The notes: generated by a model from the letters alone, not told the origin. 64,000 nt of DNA from Phytohabitans sp036906915 (GCF_036906915.1 NZ_JBAKHX010000029.1:25062-89061), one strand, 5' to 3'. Positions 1 through 8,070 are shown, counted from the stretch's first letter. A program made the numbers and translations.

Positions 1-687
1 GAAGTTCTGCCCCACCGCGGCGCCGTGGCCCGGCACGATCGCCGTCGAGGGCGTGGTGAGCCGCAACAGCGCGGCCACCGTCTCCGGCCACTCCAGCGGA
101 TACGCGTCGTCGAACGACGGCGCCGCGCCCTCCTCGACCAGGTCGCCGGCCACCACCACCTCGGCGTCGGGCACGTGCACGACCAGGTCGCCGTCCGTGT
201 GCCCACGGCCGAAGTGATACAAGATCACGGCACGTCCGCCGAGGTCCAGCGTGGACTCGTGCCGCACGGTCTCGTTCGGCGCCATTATGGGTACCGTCAA
301 CAGCTCCTCGGCGATCGATGGCGCGAGCCGCAGGGCTTCCTCGTAGGCCTCCCGCCGCACCGCTTCAGCGCGGTCGCGCAACAGCGCGGCGACGCTGGCG
401 TGCGCCCAGATCGGCCGTGGTGGAGAGGAGAGCGACCCAAGGTCAGCAAGCACCGCGTTGCCGAAAGTGTGGTCGAAATGGTGGTGGGTGTTGACGATCG
501 TGAGCGCCGCCGGCGTGACCGCCCGCACCGCCACGGCCAGCTCCCCGGCCTGCGCCTCGGTGGCCAGCGTGTCGACGAGGATGGCCTCGCCGTCGCCGAG
601 GATCAGGGTGGCGTTGACGTCCAGCACCGGGTAGCGCAGCACGTAGACGTCGTCGCCGACCTCGGCGAACTCAGCCCGGCTGGGCAA
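1..687 (-). CDS. MBL-fold metallohydrolase, C-terminus cut by the window edge
   Basis: The frame runs off the left edge, so only the first ~229 codons are visible. It carries the metallo-beta-lactamase zinc signature NTHHHFDHT, then GHTDGD (further metal-binding His), VVVAGD (bridging Asp position) and, close to the edge, PGHGAAVG. These match the order of metal ligands in the glyoxalase II / lactonase type of this fold, so it is a zinc-dependent hydrolase of unknown substrate. The most likely start is a TTG at 685-687, giving LPSRAEFAEVGDDVYV; it overlaps the 3' end of the thioesterase gene by 17 bp, which suggests translational coupling. The start codon is uncertain because there is no good ribosome binding site. 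Fold and activity class are secure, substrate is not. Confidence 0.85.
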   Translation of the reverse strand, partial: MPSRAEFAEVGDDVYVLRYPVLDVNATLILGDGEAILVDTLATEAQAGELAVAVRAVTPAALTIVNTHHHFDHTFGNAVLADLGSLSSPPRPIWAHASVAALLRDRAEAVRREAYEEALRLAPSIAEELLTVPIMAPNETVRHESTLDLGGRAVILYHFGRGHTDGDLVVHVPDAEVVVAGDLVEEGAAPSFDDAYPLEWPETVAALLRLTTPSTAIVPGHGAAVGQNF

Positions 688-1078
688 AGGCCCGCTCCAC
701 GAACGTGTGGCGGTCGACCAGCACCCGCTCGACCCGGCCCTCCGCCACGGTGGTCTTGCCGTCGATGACGACCACCTCGAAGAGCAGCCGCCGGCCGTCG
801 ACCTTGGCGAGCTTGGCCAGGGCGGCGACCGTGCGGCCGACCGGGGTGGGCGCCTTGTGGTCGAGCTCGACCCGCACGCCCACCGTGGTCATGCCCGGCG
901 CCATCCGGGTGGCGGTGGCGGCCACAGTGGCGGCCTCGGCCAGCGCGAGCACCCGCGGCGTGCCCAGCACCGGCACGTCGCCCGAGCCGACCGCCTGCGC
1001 GGTGTCGGCGTCGGTGACGGTCAACTCCACGCGGGCCATGAGGCCGGGTGCGAAGCCGGGGTCCGGCTGCTGTTCCAT
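671..1078 (-). CDS. hotdog-fold acyl-CoA thioesterase (FlK-like)
   Basis: A 135-residue protein with the size and pattern of single-domain hotdog thioesterases of the fluoroacetyl-CoA thioesterase (FlK) type. The segment EAATVAA is followed by MTTVGVRVELDH and KAPTPVG, placing the Glu, Thr and His expected for the catalytic trio in FlK relatives. The role is hydrolysis of a small acyl-CoA; the substrate cannot be read from the sequence. It is the first gene of a two-gene unit with the MBL hydrolase, whose start lies inside its 3' end. The ATG at 1078 is 97 bp from the divergent PAP2 gene, so the two units share one promoter region. Confidence 0.85.
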   Translation of the reverse strand: MEQQPDPGFAPGLMARVELTVTDADTAQAVGSGDVPVLGTPRVLALAEAATVAATATRMAPGMTTVGVRVELDHKAPTPVGRTVAALAKLAKVDGRRLLFEVVVIDGKTTVAEGRVERVLVDRHTFVERAFAQPG

Positions 1079-1161
1079 CCGCTAAGCGTAGGCGCTCGGG
1101 ATACGGTCGGACCATGAGTGACGCGCCCAGCCTGGTCGGCACCCCCCGACACCCCGTCGCA

Positions 1162-1167
1162 TAACCT
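1162..1167 (+). promoter_or_regulatory. putative -10 box for a leaderless PAP2 transcript
   Basis: TAACCT ends 9 bases before the ATG at 1176, and no Shine-Dalgarno sequence lies between. This matches the actinobacterial leaderless arrangement, in which transcription begins at or next to the start codon. Position alone is the evidence; no -35 box is clear. Confidence 0.4.
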
Positions 1168-1175
1168 GGACGCCG

Positions 1176-2294
1176 ATGTCCGTGACGATCACTCCGGCGC
1201 CCGGCGCGCCGCCACCCGACACACCGCCGCCGCTGTCCGAGGCCGGACGGCGGCGCCGGTTGATCGCCATGCTGGTCTGGGCGTCCGCCTTCACGGCCGG
1301 CTGGCTGCTGATCGGCCTGCCCACCGACCCGCTGTACGCGTTCGGCTGGCTGTGGACCGCGACGATCGCCTGGCGGATCGGGCAGCCGTGGCGCTCCCAC
1401 CTGCTCTTCGCGCGCGACTGGCTGCCGATCGTGCTGGTGCTGGTCCTCTACAACCTGTCGCGCGGGTTCGCGGACAACGGCGCCACCCCGCACGTGCTGG
1501 AGCTGGTCGCCTTCGACCGGTGGATGTTCGGCTGGGCCACCGGCGGCGAGGTGCCCACCGTGTGGCTCCAGCAGCACCTGTACGACCCGGACCGGGTGCA
1601 CTGGTGGGACGTGCTGGTGAGCTGGGTGTACTTCTCCCACTTCGTCGTCGCCCTGGCGGTCGCCGTGGTGCTGTGGCTCACCTCACGGCCGCGCTGGGCC
1701 GCGTTCATGCGCCGCTGGGTGTTCCTGTCGGTGACCGGCCTGATCACGTACTTCCTGTACCCGGCCGCCCCGCCGTGGTGGGCCGCACAGTACGGGCTGC
1801 TGCCCGACGTGGTGCGGATCTCCACCCGCGGCTGGCGGGCGATGGGCATGCACGGCGCCGGCAACCTGCTCAACGTCGGTCAGGTGGCCGCCAACCCGGT
1901 GGCCGCGATGCCGTCCCTGCACACCGCGTTCGCCCTGTTCGTCGTGGCGTACTTCCTGAACCGGGTGCGCAAGCGCTGGTGGCCCCTGCTGCTGACGTAC
2001 CCGCTGGCGATGACGTTCACCCTGGTGTACGCGGGCGAGCACTACGTGCTGGACGTGCTCGTGGGCTGGGCGTACGTCGGGCTCACGTTTCTGGCGGTGG
2101 GACTGGGGGAGCGGTGGTGGGCGGCGCGCCGAGCGGCGCCCGCGGCGGCTGTGCCGGCCCGAGCTGTGCCTGCCCGAGCTGTGCCTGCCCGAGCTGTGCC
2201 TGCCCGAGCTGAGCCAACCGAAGCTGAGGAACCCGAGCCCGCGCTTCGCGAGAGCGCCGAGCCAGCTCAGCCGCCAGCCACCACGCCTCACTGA
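1176..2294 (+). CDS. PAP2-superfamily membrane phosphatase / transferase with repetitive tail
   Basis: A 372-residue polytopic membrane protein. Several hydrophobic segments lie between residues 30 and 310. The PAP2 motifs are AMPSLHTAF (the conserved Ser-x-x-His core; the His is the proton donor) and GEHYVLDVLVGW (second catalytic His plus Asp). This resembles the PAP2_3 (inositol phosphorylceramide synthase-like) branch, which acts on lipid phosphates or phosphoalcohols in the membrane; the exact reaction is unknown. After the last membrane segment comes a low-complexity tail with VPARA repeated four times, encoded by a 15-bp tandem repeat. The last 212 bp overlap, tail to tail, the 3' end of the opposite-strand PH-domain gene. 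Confidence 0.85.
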   Translation: MSVTITPAPGAPPPDTPPPLSEAGRRRRLIAMLVWASAFTAGWLLIGLPTDPLYAFGWLWTATIAWRIGQPWRSHLLFARDWLPIVLVLVLYNLSRGFADNGATPHVLELVAFDRWMFGWATGGEVPTVWLQQHLYDPDRVHWWDVLVSWVYFSHFVVALAVAVVLWLTSRPRWAAFMRRWVFLSVTGLITYFLYPAAPPWWAAQYGLLPDVVRISTRGWRAMGMHGAGNLLNVGQVAANPVAAMPSLHTAFALFVVAYFLNRVRKRWWPLLLTYPLAMTFTLVYAGEHYVLDVLVGWAYVGLTFLAVGLGERWWAARRAAPAAAVPARAVPARAVPARAVPARAEPTEAEEPEPALRESAEPAQPPATTPH

Positions 2295-3537
2295 GATCCC
2301 GGTCGCGGGCGGCGGCGCTCTGCCCGCCGGCCGTGTCCGCGTACACCGTGGCGAGCCGCAGGCGGCGCTGGAGCGGCCCCTGCACCACCCGCACGCTCTG
2401 CACCCGGGCGTACGGCACGATGACCATCTGCCGGGTCAGCAGCCCGTCTCGCGACGCGACGACCTCGTCGGTGAGCGCGATCCCGATCACCGGCAGCGCG
2501 AGCGGGTGGAACCACCGCGCCCGTTTCGGCGGCGTCGACAGCGGCAGCCCGGTCAGCGCGATATCGGGCAGCACCTCGGCCAGTACCCGCTCGCTGGTCG
2601 GCGCGTCGCCGACCGGCAGCAGCCGGTCGAACGCCTTGTTCTCCTCGCCGCCCGACGCGGCGAAGCCGGCCACGTCGAGCCGCATCCGCAGCCACCGCTT
2701 GCGCCGCCACAGCAGCGGCCAGGTCACGCTCACCCCCTGGACGCGGTCGACCGGGATCGTCTGGCTGCGGGTCTCCAGCAGGCCGCCGCGCAGCCGCAGG
2801 CCGGCCTCCCCGCGCGCGATCCGGAAGTTCCAGTCGACGAGCACCCGCCGCACCGGCTGGAGCAGCACGCCGGCCATGGCGGTGACCGTGCTGGCGAGCG
2901 CGATGAACGACCAGGTCGCCTCGAACGCGAACTGGACCACCACGAACGCCACGCCGAACGGCATGAACAGCGCCTGCGGCGTGAGGAACTGGCTGACCAG
3001 CAGGTCGCGGTTGTCGACGACGTGGATCGGCTGCTCGACCGGGGCCACCGCCGGGGTGTCCGGGGTAGCGGGCGTCGCGGTGCCGGCGCGCCCCGCCAGG
3101 GTCAGCAGGCGCTCACGCAGCGCCAGCGCGTCGGACACGGTCACGAACGCCAGCGGCGCCTCGGTCTTGCCGCCGCCGACCACCTCCAGCCGTAGCTCGG
3201 CGAGGCCGGTGAGCTGGGCGAGCAGCGGGCGGACCACCTCGACGGACTGGAGGCGCTCCAGCGGGATCGCCCGGGTGCGCCGCCACAGCAGGCCCTCATG
3301 TATCCGCAGCTCCCGGCCGACCACGTGGTAGCCGGTGTTTGCCCAGCTCACGATGCCCAGCACGACCTGGCCGAGGAGCAGCGCGAGCACCATGATGGCG
3401 AACCAGCCCAGACCCACCTGGCCGAGGGTCTGCCAGGACAGCGCGGCGATGATCACCACGAGCGCCCGGCCGCCCCGCAGCAACGGCGTGAGCGGGTGCA
3501 GCCGCTTCTTCGGCTCGACCAGGACAGGCTCGGTCAT
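2083..3537 (-). CDS. PH-domain membrane protein, YdbT-like (three bPH_2 modules)
   Basis: A 484-residue membrane protein. Hydrophobic segments near residues 22-70 and 185-230 are followed by bacterial PH modules, seen as RIHEGLLWRRTRAIPLERLQSVEV, then TRSQTIPVDRVQGVSVTWPL-type text, then RQMVIVPYARVQSVRVVQGP. This repeated pattern of a lead-in followed by (I/V)P..R.Q.V.V is typical of the YdbT family (formerly DUF304). It is paired with the shorter YdbS-like gene upstream, the usual arrangement; the family is poorly understood but has been linked to envelope stress and bacteriocin resistance in Bacillus. The C-terminus is a low-complexity LGQAQ repeat encoded antisense to the PAP2 tail. The ATG at 3537 has no strong ribosome binding site. 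Confidence 0.85.
   Translation of the reverse strand: MTEPVLVEPKKRLHPLTPLLRGGRALVVIIAALSWQTLGQVGLGWFAIMVLALLLGQVVLGIVSWANTGYHVVGRELRIHEGLLWRRTRAIPLERLQSVEVVRPLLAQLTGLAELRLEVVGGGKTEAPLAFVTVSDALALRERLLTLAGRAGTATPATPDTPAVAPVEQPIHVVDNRDLLVSQFLTPQALFMPFGVAFVVVQFAFEATWSFIALASTVTAMAGVLLQPVRRVLVDWNFRIARGEAGLRLRGGLLETRSQTIPVDRVQGVSVTWPLLWRRKRWLRMRLDVAGFAASGGEENKAFDRLLPVGDAPTSERVLAEVLPDIALTGLPLSTPPKRARWFHPLALPVIGIALTDEVVASRDGLLTRQMVIVPYARVQSVRVVQGPLQRRLRLATVYADTAGGQSAAARDRDLSEAWWLAAELARRSREARARVPQLRLAQLGQAQLGQAQLGQAQLGPAQPPRAPLGAPPTTAPPVPPPET
2146..2220. repeat. 15-bp tandem repeat inside the overlap of two convergent genes
   Basis: The unit GAGCTGTGCCTGCCC occurs three times perfectly (2161-2205), flanked by one diverged unit on each side (2146-2160 and 2206-2220). 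It is read as VPARA on the plus strand (PAP2 tail) and as LGQAQ on the minus strand (PH-protein tail). The unit length is a multiple of three, so copy-number change keeps both frames open. Confidence 0.9.
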
Positions 3538-3715
3538 GCGCCGCCGCCCGCAGCCGCCACAGAGCGGGGGGAGCTGTGAGGGCGGCTCGCGTCGCCCGAG
3601 CCGCCCGAGCGGAGCGAGGGCCAGGATTGCAGCGACCGGAGCGACTGGCGGCTACCGGGCGGCTCAAAGGGCGCATGACCCGCGCTCGCGGAGCGAGCGC
3701 CAGTTGGCAGGGTTC

Positions 3716-4225
3716 TCACAGGCCCTCCGCCCGATCCTCGCCGAGCGCGGTGAGCCGGTCGCGCAGCCGGGCCGCCTCCGGCGGGCGCAGGCCGGGCACC
3801 TTCGCGTCGCTCGCCGCGGCGGCGGTGTGCAGTTGCACCGTCGCCAGGTCGAAGAGGCGCTCCAGCGGTCCGGCGGTCACGTCGACGAACTGCATCCGCG
3901 CGTACGGCACGATCGACAGCCGGCGGATCAGCAGCCCGTGCCGCACCAGCAGGTCGTGGTCGCGCTCGGCGTATCCCCAGGAGCGCACCGACCGCACGCT
4001 GACGATCGCGTCCCACACCAGTAAGACCGCGACCAGCGCCAGCCCGGCGCCGAAGAGCCAGTGGCCGGTCAGCGCCAACCCGACGCCCAAACCGGTGGCG
4101 ACCACGAGAGCGCCGATGCCCACGCGGATCAGCTCGACCCAGATGAGGTCTCGGGAGACGGGGCGCCAGTCGACGGTGTCCGGCCATGGTTCGAGCGCGT
4201 CGATGGGTGCTTCCCTTTGGGTCAC
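3716..4225 (-). CDS. PH-domain membrane protein, YdbS-like
   Basis: A 169-residue protein with two hydrophobic segments (about residues 33-50 and 53-72) followed by one bacterial PH module containing RHGLLIRRLSIVPYARMQFV and then DLATVQLHT, the YdbS signature. It is the upstream partner of the larger YdbT-like gene on the same strand; the 178 bp between them hold only GC-rich low-complexity sequence. Together they are expected to form a membrane complex of unknown function. Family assignment is good; no biochemical role is known for the actinobacterial pair. Confidence 0.85.
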   Translation of the reverse strand: MTQREAPIDALEPWPDTVDWRPVSRDLIWVELIRVGIGALVVATGLGVGLALTGHWLFGAGLALVAVLLVWDAIVSVRSVRSWGYAERDHDLLVRHGLLIRRLSIVPYARMQFVDVTAGPLERLFDLATVQLHTAAAASDAKVPGLRPPEAARLRDRLTALGEDRAEGL

Positions 4226-4234
4226 CCGTTCAGG

Positions 4235-4420
4235 CTACGTTCCCGGGTGCTCTTCCACCTCGCGCAGGAACCCGCGAACACTGAGGAACTCGCCCAGCGA
4301 CTCACGGTGAGCCTCACAGGCGAGCCACGTCTTGCGCCGCTCGGGCTCGTGCAGCTTGGGATTGTTCCACCTCAGGGCCCAGATGGCGGGCTCCCGGCAG
4401 CCGCGAGCGGAACACTTCAC
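4235..4420 (-). CDS. small conserved actinobacterial protein with Cys/His cluster
   Basis: A 61-residue protein starting at a GTG (4420), reading MKCSARGC, then WALRWNNPKLH, then TWLACEAHRESLGEFL. The C-x4-C at the start and the later C-E-A-H could form a small zinc site. The frame is open 16 codons further upstream to an ATG at 4468, but the GTG was chosen because KCSARGC begins the conserved part. It ends 10 bp before the YdbS-like gene on the same strand, so they may be co-transcribed. I recognise the type as a recurrent small actinobacterial protein; no function is known. Confidence 0.65.
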   Translation of the reverse strand: MKCSARGCREPAIWALRWNNPKLHEPERRKTWLACEAHRESLGEFLSVRGFLREVEEHPGT

Positions 4421-4454
4421 GGCTGAAGTGTAGGCGGCACGGTGAGAGTTAGAG

Positions 4455-4486
4455 CGCCGGGCGGCCACGGGGGAAGCCGCCCGGCG
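4455..4486. other. GC-rich hairpin, 11-bp perfect arms
   Basis: CGCCGGGCGGC (4455-4465) and its exact complement GCCGCCCGGCG (4476-4486) flank a 10-base loop. It lies between the divergent small Cys/His gene and the moxR operon. The 4421-4720 gap holds this hairpin and otherwise only an AT-richer stretch (4486-4530) that could contain a promoter; I see no gene there. There is no U tract, so a terminator role is unproven. Confidence 0.6.
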
Positions 4487-4720
4487 ACGGCTGAATGGTA
4501 CACGCGCAAAACCCCTCCCTGTCTACCCGTACGCCGTGCCTGTTTGGCCAGTTCCGGCGCGCCGTTCGCGCGTTGGGTTTCGCCACCCCGCGCCCGGCGG
4601 TGCCCGGATTTCCGGCGGCTGGTTAGCTGGGCGTGTAAGTCTTGGGTAGGCAAGGCGGGGCGGCGCCCCGCCACCCGAGTGCACGCCCCGTCGATGACGC
4701 CGCACCGCAGTGGAGGACCG

Positions 4721-5854
4721 GTGGCCCAGCCGAGCACGCCCGTAAACCCTGAGCCGTCCGCCGAACCGCTGGCTCCGAGCACCACCCCCGCCGAAGACGC
4801 AACCACGCTCGAACGCGCGTTGTTCGAGGTCAAGCGCGTGATCGTCGGGCAAGACCGCATGGTCGAGCGGATGTTCGTCGCGCTGTTGGCGCGCGGCCAC
4901 TGCCTGCTGGAGGGCGTGCCCGGCGTGGCCAAGACGCTCGCCGTCGAGACCATCGCCAAGGTCGTCGGCGGCACCTTCGCCCGCGTGCAGTTCACCCCCG
5001 ACCTGGTGCCGGCCGACATCGTGGGTACCCGTATCTATCGACAGTCGACCGAAAAATTCGACGTCGAGCTGGGCCCGGTTTTCGTGAACTTCCTACTCGC
5101 CGACGAGATCAACCGGGCACCGGCCAAGGTGCAGTCGGCCCTGCTGGAGGTCATGTCGGAGCAGCAGGTGTCCATCGGCGGCGAGACACACGAGGTGCCC
5201 AACCCGTTCCTCGTCATGGCCACCCAGAACCCGATCGAGCAGGAGGGCGTCTACCCCCTGCCGGAGGCGCAGCGCGACCGGTTCCTCATGAAGATCCTCG
5301 TTGGGTACCCGACGGACGCCGAGGAGCGCGAGATCGTGTACCGGATGGGCGTCAGCGCGCCCGAGCCTAACCCGGTCTTCACGCCCACCGAGCTGCTTGC
5401 GCTGCAGCGCAAGGCCGACCAGGTGTTCGTGCACAACGCGCTGGTCGACTACACCGTGCGACTCGTCCTGGCCACCCGCGCCCCCGCCGAGCACGGCATT
5501 CCCGACGTCGCGCAGCTGATCCAGTACGGCGCCAGCCCGCGCGCCTCGCTCGGCATCGTGCGCGCCACCCGCGCGCTCGCCCTGATGCGCGGCCGCGACT
5601 ACGCGCTCCCGCAGGACCTGCAGGACATCGCGCCTGACATCCTCCGGCACCGGCTGGTGCTCAGCTACGACGCGCTCGCCGACGACATCCCCGCCGACCA
5701 CATCGTCGCCCGCGTGATGGCCAACGTGCCGATGCCCAGCGTGGCGCCCCGGCAGAGCGCGGCCGCACAGGCCGCCCAGCCGTCGGCGCCGCCCGCGGGC
5801 GTGGGTACGGGCGCGCCGCAGCCCGCGGGCGCCTGGCCCGGCAAGCTTCCATGA
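4721..5854 (+). CDS. moxR: MoxR-family AAA+ ATPase
   Basis: A 377-residue AAA+ ATPase of the MoxR group. Walker A is GVPGVAKT (65-72), Walker B is LLADEIN (125-131), and NPIEQEGVYPLPEAQRDRF gives sensor 1 and the arginine finger region. It is predicted to be a chaperone-like ATPase that acts on the VWA protein encoded two genes downstream. The GTG at 4721 is preferred: GGAGG lies at 4712-4716 with a 4-base spacer, whereas the ATG at 4694 has no such site. The next gene starts inside its stop codon (ATGA). The order moxR, DUF58, VWA, then fabG-inhA-hemH is the same as in Mycobacterium tuberculosis Rv1479-Rv1485. Confidence 0.93.
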   Translation: MAQPSTPVNPEPSAEPLAPSTTPAEDATTLERALFEVKRVIVGQDRMVERMFVALLARGHCLLEGVPGVAKTLAVETIAKVVGGTFARVQFTPDLVPADIVGTRIYRQSTEKFDVELGPVFVNFLLADEINRAPAKVQSALLEVMSEQQVSIGGETHEVPNPFLVMATQNPIEQEGVYPLPEAQRDRFLMKILVGYPTDAEEREIVYRMGVSAPEPNPVFTPTELLALQRKADQVFVHNALVDYTVRLVLATRAPAEHGIPDVAQLIQYGASPRASLGIVRATRALALMRGRDYALPQDLQDIAPDILRHRLVLSYDALADDIPADHIVARVMANVPMPSVAPRQSAAAQAAQPSAPPAGVGTGAPQPAGAWPGKLP

Positions 5855-6768
5855 GTCCCCTGGACGCCCAGACGACGGCGCGGGCGGACGCCGTCCTCTC
5901 CCGGCTCCAACTCCTCGTCACCCGCAAGCTTGACGGGCTGTTGCAGGGTGACTACGTAGGGTTGCTGCCAGGGCCGGGCAGCGAGGCGGGGGAGTCCCGG
6001 GAGTACCGGCCCGGCGACGACGTGCGGCGCATGGACTGGCCGGTCACCGCCCGCACCACGCTCCCGCACGTGCGCCGCACGGTCGCCGACCGCGAGTTGG
6101 AGACGTGGCTGGCCGTCGACCTGTCGGCCAGCCTGGAGTTCGGCACCGCCAAGTACCTCAAGCGTGAGGTCGCCATCGCCGCCGCCACCGCGCTCACCTA
6201 CCTGACCGTGCGCGGCGGCAACCGCATCGGCGCGGTCGTCGGCACGGGCGCGGAGACGGTACGGCTGCCGGCCCGCCCCGGTCGCAAAGAGGCGCAGGGG
6301 CTGCTGCGCGCCATCGCCCGTACCCAGGTGAAACCCGGACGCGGCGACCTCGGCGCCCTGATCGAGCGGCTCAACCGCCCACCCCGGCGGCGAGGTGTCG
6401 CGGTCGTCATCTCCGACTTCCTCGTGGCGACCGAGCAGTGGGCCCGGCCCATGCGCAAGCTCGCGGTGCGCCACGACGTGCTCGCGATCGAGATCGTCGA
6501 CCCCCGCGAGCTCGACCTGCCCGACGTCGGCGTACTCACCCTCGTCGACCCCGAAAGCGGCGCGCTGCACGAGGTGCAGACCGCCGACCCCAAGCTGCGC
6601 CGCCGGTACGCCGAGGCCGCCGCCGTACAGCGGGCGGCCATCGCCCAGGCGCTGCGCGGCGCGGGCGCGGCACACCTACGACTGCGCACCGACTCAGACT
6701 GGTTGCTGGACATGGTCCGGTTCGTCGCCGCCCAGCGGCACGCACGCACCCGAGGAACCACGCGATGA
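5851..6768 (+). CDS. DUF58 domain protein
   Basis: A 305-residue soluble protein. The DUF58 hallmark REYRPGDDVRRMDW is at 50-63, followed by a VWA-like segment with AVDLSASLEFG. Proteins of this family occur with MoxR ATPases and VWA proteins and are thought to be part of the same assembly or quality-control complex; the molecular role is not known. Both ends overlap neighbours by 4 bp (ATGA at 5851 and at 6765), so the three genes are translationally coupled. Confidence 0.92.
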   Translation: MSPLDAQTTARADAVLSRLQLLVTRKLDGLLQGDYVGLLPGPGSEAGESREYRPGDDVRRMDWPVTARTTLPHVRRTVADRELETWLAVDLSASLEFGTAKYLKREVAIAAATALTYLTVRGGNRIGAVVGTGAETVRLPARPGRKEAQGLLRAIARTQVKPGRGDLGALIERLNRPPRRRGVAVVISDFLVATEQWARPMRKLAVRHDVLAIEIVDPRELDLPDVGVLTLVDPESGALHEVQTADPKLRRRYAEAAAVQRAAIAQALRGAGAAHLRLRTDSDWLLDMVRFVAAQRHARTRGTTR

Positions 6769-7715
6769 TCCGTTTTCTGCAACCGTGGTGGTTGCTGGCG
6801 CTCCTCCCGGTACTGGCCATCGCCGCCGCGTACGTGTGGCGCCAGTTCCGGCGCCGGCAGTACGCCATCCGCTTCACCAACGTCGACATGCTGCGCACGC
6901 TCGCGCCCAAGGGCCTCGGCTGGCGCCGGCACGTGGCCGCTGTCGCGTTCCTGCTCTCGCTGCTCGCGCTGGCCACCGCCATGGCCCGTCCCTCCGTCGA
7001 CCGCGAGGAGCCGCTGGAGCGCGCCACCATCATGCTCGCCATCGACGTGTCACTGTCGATGGAGGCCGACGACGTGGCGCCCAGCCGCATCGAGGCCGCG
7101 CAGGAGGCGGCCAAGCAGTTCGTCTCCGAGCTGCCCGCGACCTACAACCTGGGCCTGGTGTCGTTCGCCAAGTCGGCCAACGTGCTGGTGCCACCGACCA
7201 AGGACCGCCCGTCCGTGCTGTCCGCCATCGACGGGCTCACCCTGGCCGAGGCCACCGCCACCGGCGAGGCCGTCTTCACCTGCCTGGAGGCCATCCGCTC
7301 GGTGCCGGCCGACGGCGCCGCCGGTGCGCCGCCGGCCCGCATCGTGCTGCTCTCCGACGGCTACCGCACGTCCGGCCGCTCGGTCGAAGAGGCCGGCGCG
7401 GCGGCGGCGTCCGCCAACGTGCCCGTGTCGACGATCGCGTTCGGCACGGACGCGGGCGTCGTCGACATCGGTGGCCAGCTCCAGCCGGTACCGGTCGACC
7501 GGCTCGCGCTCGCCGAACTCGCCGAGACCACGCGCGGCTTCTTCTACGAGGCGGCAACGGTGAGCGAGCTCAAGCAGGTCTACGAAGACATGGGCAGCTC
7601 CATCGGCCACCGCATCCAGCCCCGCGAAGTAACCCAGTGGTACGCCGGCTTCGCCCTACTGTTCGCATTGGCGGCAGGCGCAATGAGCCTGCTCTGGACG
7701 AGCCGCCTGCCATAA
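6765..7715 (+). CDS. membrane-anchored VWA-domain protein (BatA-like)
   Basis: A 316-residue protein. Hydrophobic segments at about 6-24 and 56-74 lead into a von Willebrand A domain, with the metal-site motif DVSLS at 94-98 and later LLSDGYRTSG; a final membrane helix (FALLFALAAGAMSLLW) ends the protein. This is the aerotolerance BatA layout, in which the VWA domain faces the outside or periplasm-like space and binds Mg through the MIDAS site. It is the last gene of the moxR operon. The first palindromic repeat of the window begins 17 bp after its stop and may act as the operon's 3' end. Confidence 0.92.
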   Translation: MIRFLQPWWLLALLPVLAIAAAYVWRQFRRRQYAIRFTNVDMLRTLAPKGLGWRRHVAAVAFLLSLLALATAMARPSVDREEPLERATIMLAIDVSLSMEADDVAPSRIEAAQEAAKQFVSELPATYNLGLVSFAKSANVLVPPTKDRPSVLSAIDGLTLAEATATGEAVFTCLEAIRSVPADGAAGAPPARIVLLSDGYRTSGRSVEEAGAAAASANVPVSTIAFGTDAGVVDIGGQLQPVPVDRLALAELAETTRGFFYEAATVSELKQVYEDMGSSIGHRIQPREVTQWYAGFALLFALAAGAMSLLWTSRLP

Positions 7716-7732
7716 AAGCCTCCTTCCGCGCC

Positions 7733-7807
7733 GATCAAGGGCAAACGCACGTGGTTCGATCTCTTTCCACGTGCGTTTGCCCTTGATCGATGCGATGTCC
7801 CTTGATC
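7733..7807 (+). repeat. gene-end palindromic element, copy 1 (complete)
   Basis: The arms at 7733-7754 and 7767-7788 are perfect complements (22 bp, beginning GATCAAGGGCAAACGCAC) around the loop TTCGATCTCTTT. An 11-base spacer GATGCGATGTC and a second CCTTGATC (7800-7807) follow; the two CCTTGATC are 19 bp apart. It starts 17 bp after the VWA stop codon, hairpin toward that gene. From here to 7940 there is no gene. Confidence 0.95.
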
Positions 7808-7939
7808 GCCGCGCAGCGATCGGGTTCCAGCCCGAGGGTGCACGTGATTCGGGAAGCGTGGGCAGTCCGCGGGGTCGTGCTCACCGCATCGCCGCATGAG
7901 TACGCCGACGCGGTGGTACCGGTGCTGGTGTTGGGGGCG

Positions 7940-8014
7940 TCAGACGAGGACGAAGAGGACGACGACCCAGACGGCGGCGAGCGTGAAGCCCAGAGGAGCG
8001 AAGTAGCGGTTCAT
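7940..8014 (-). CDS. 24-residue single-span membrane peptide
   Basis: A very short frame: ATG at 8014, stop TGA at 7940-7942. It reads MNRYFAPLG, then FTLAAVWVVVLFVLV, so almost the whole peptide is one hydrophobic helix with a short N-terminal head. GGGAGA lies 7 bases before the ATG, a usable ribosome binding site. Upstream on the same strand are a UUCG-loop hairpin and a 17-codon frame with its own ribosome binding site. I do not recognise the family. The combination of binding site, clean hydrophobic profile and organised leader argues for a real gene; possible roles are a regulator or accessory subunit of a membrane complex, or a type I toxin-like peptide. Confidence 0.55.
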   Translation of the reverse strand: MNRYFAPLGFTLAAVWVVVLFVLV

Positions 8015-8050
8015 GGCGGATCTCCCGTGGCGACAGGGCACGAAGGCACG

Positions 8051-8066
8051 CCCGGTCGAAACCGGG
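8051..8066 (-). promoter_or_regulatory. UUCG-tetraloop hairpin in the leader of the tiny membrane peptide
   Basis: On the minus strand CCCGGT-TTCG-ACCGGG is a perfect 6-bp stem with a UUCG loop, an unusually stable RNA tetraloop. It lies between the 17-codon upstream frame and the 24-codon gene, where it could act in attenuation or translational coupling. Confidence 0.55.
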
Positions 8067-8070
8067 TGGC

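Noticed and set aside
603..1640. Long minus-strand frame with Arg/Gly/His-rich translation across the thioesterase and PAP2 genes
   Set aside because: It is a shadow of real genes in other frames; composition is typical of frame-shifted high-GC DNA and no motif appears except the true MBL start at its end.
2146..2220. Direct repeats as a CRISPR or iteron set
   Set aside because: The units are directly adjacent with no spacers and are a multiple of three inside coding sequence.
6395..7786. Plus-strand frame over the DUF58 and VWA genes that ends in the first palindromic repeat
   Set aside because: Out of frame with both proteins; the apparent C-terminus is repeat sequence. Several frames in the window end in a similar CVCP-type tail only because they read into these repeats.
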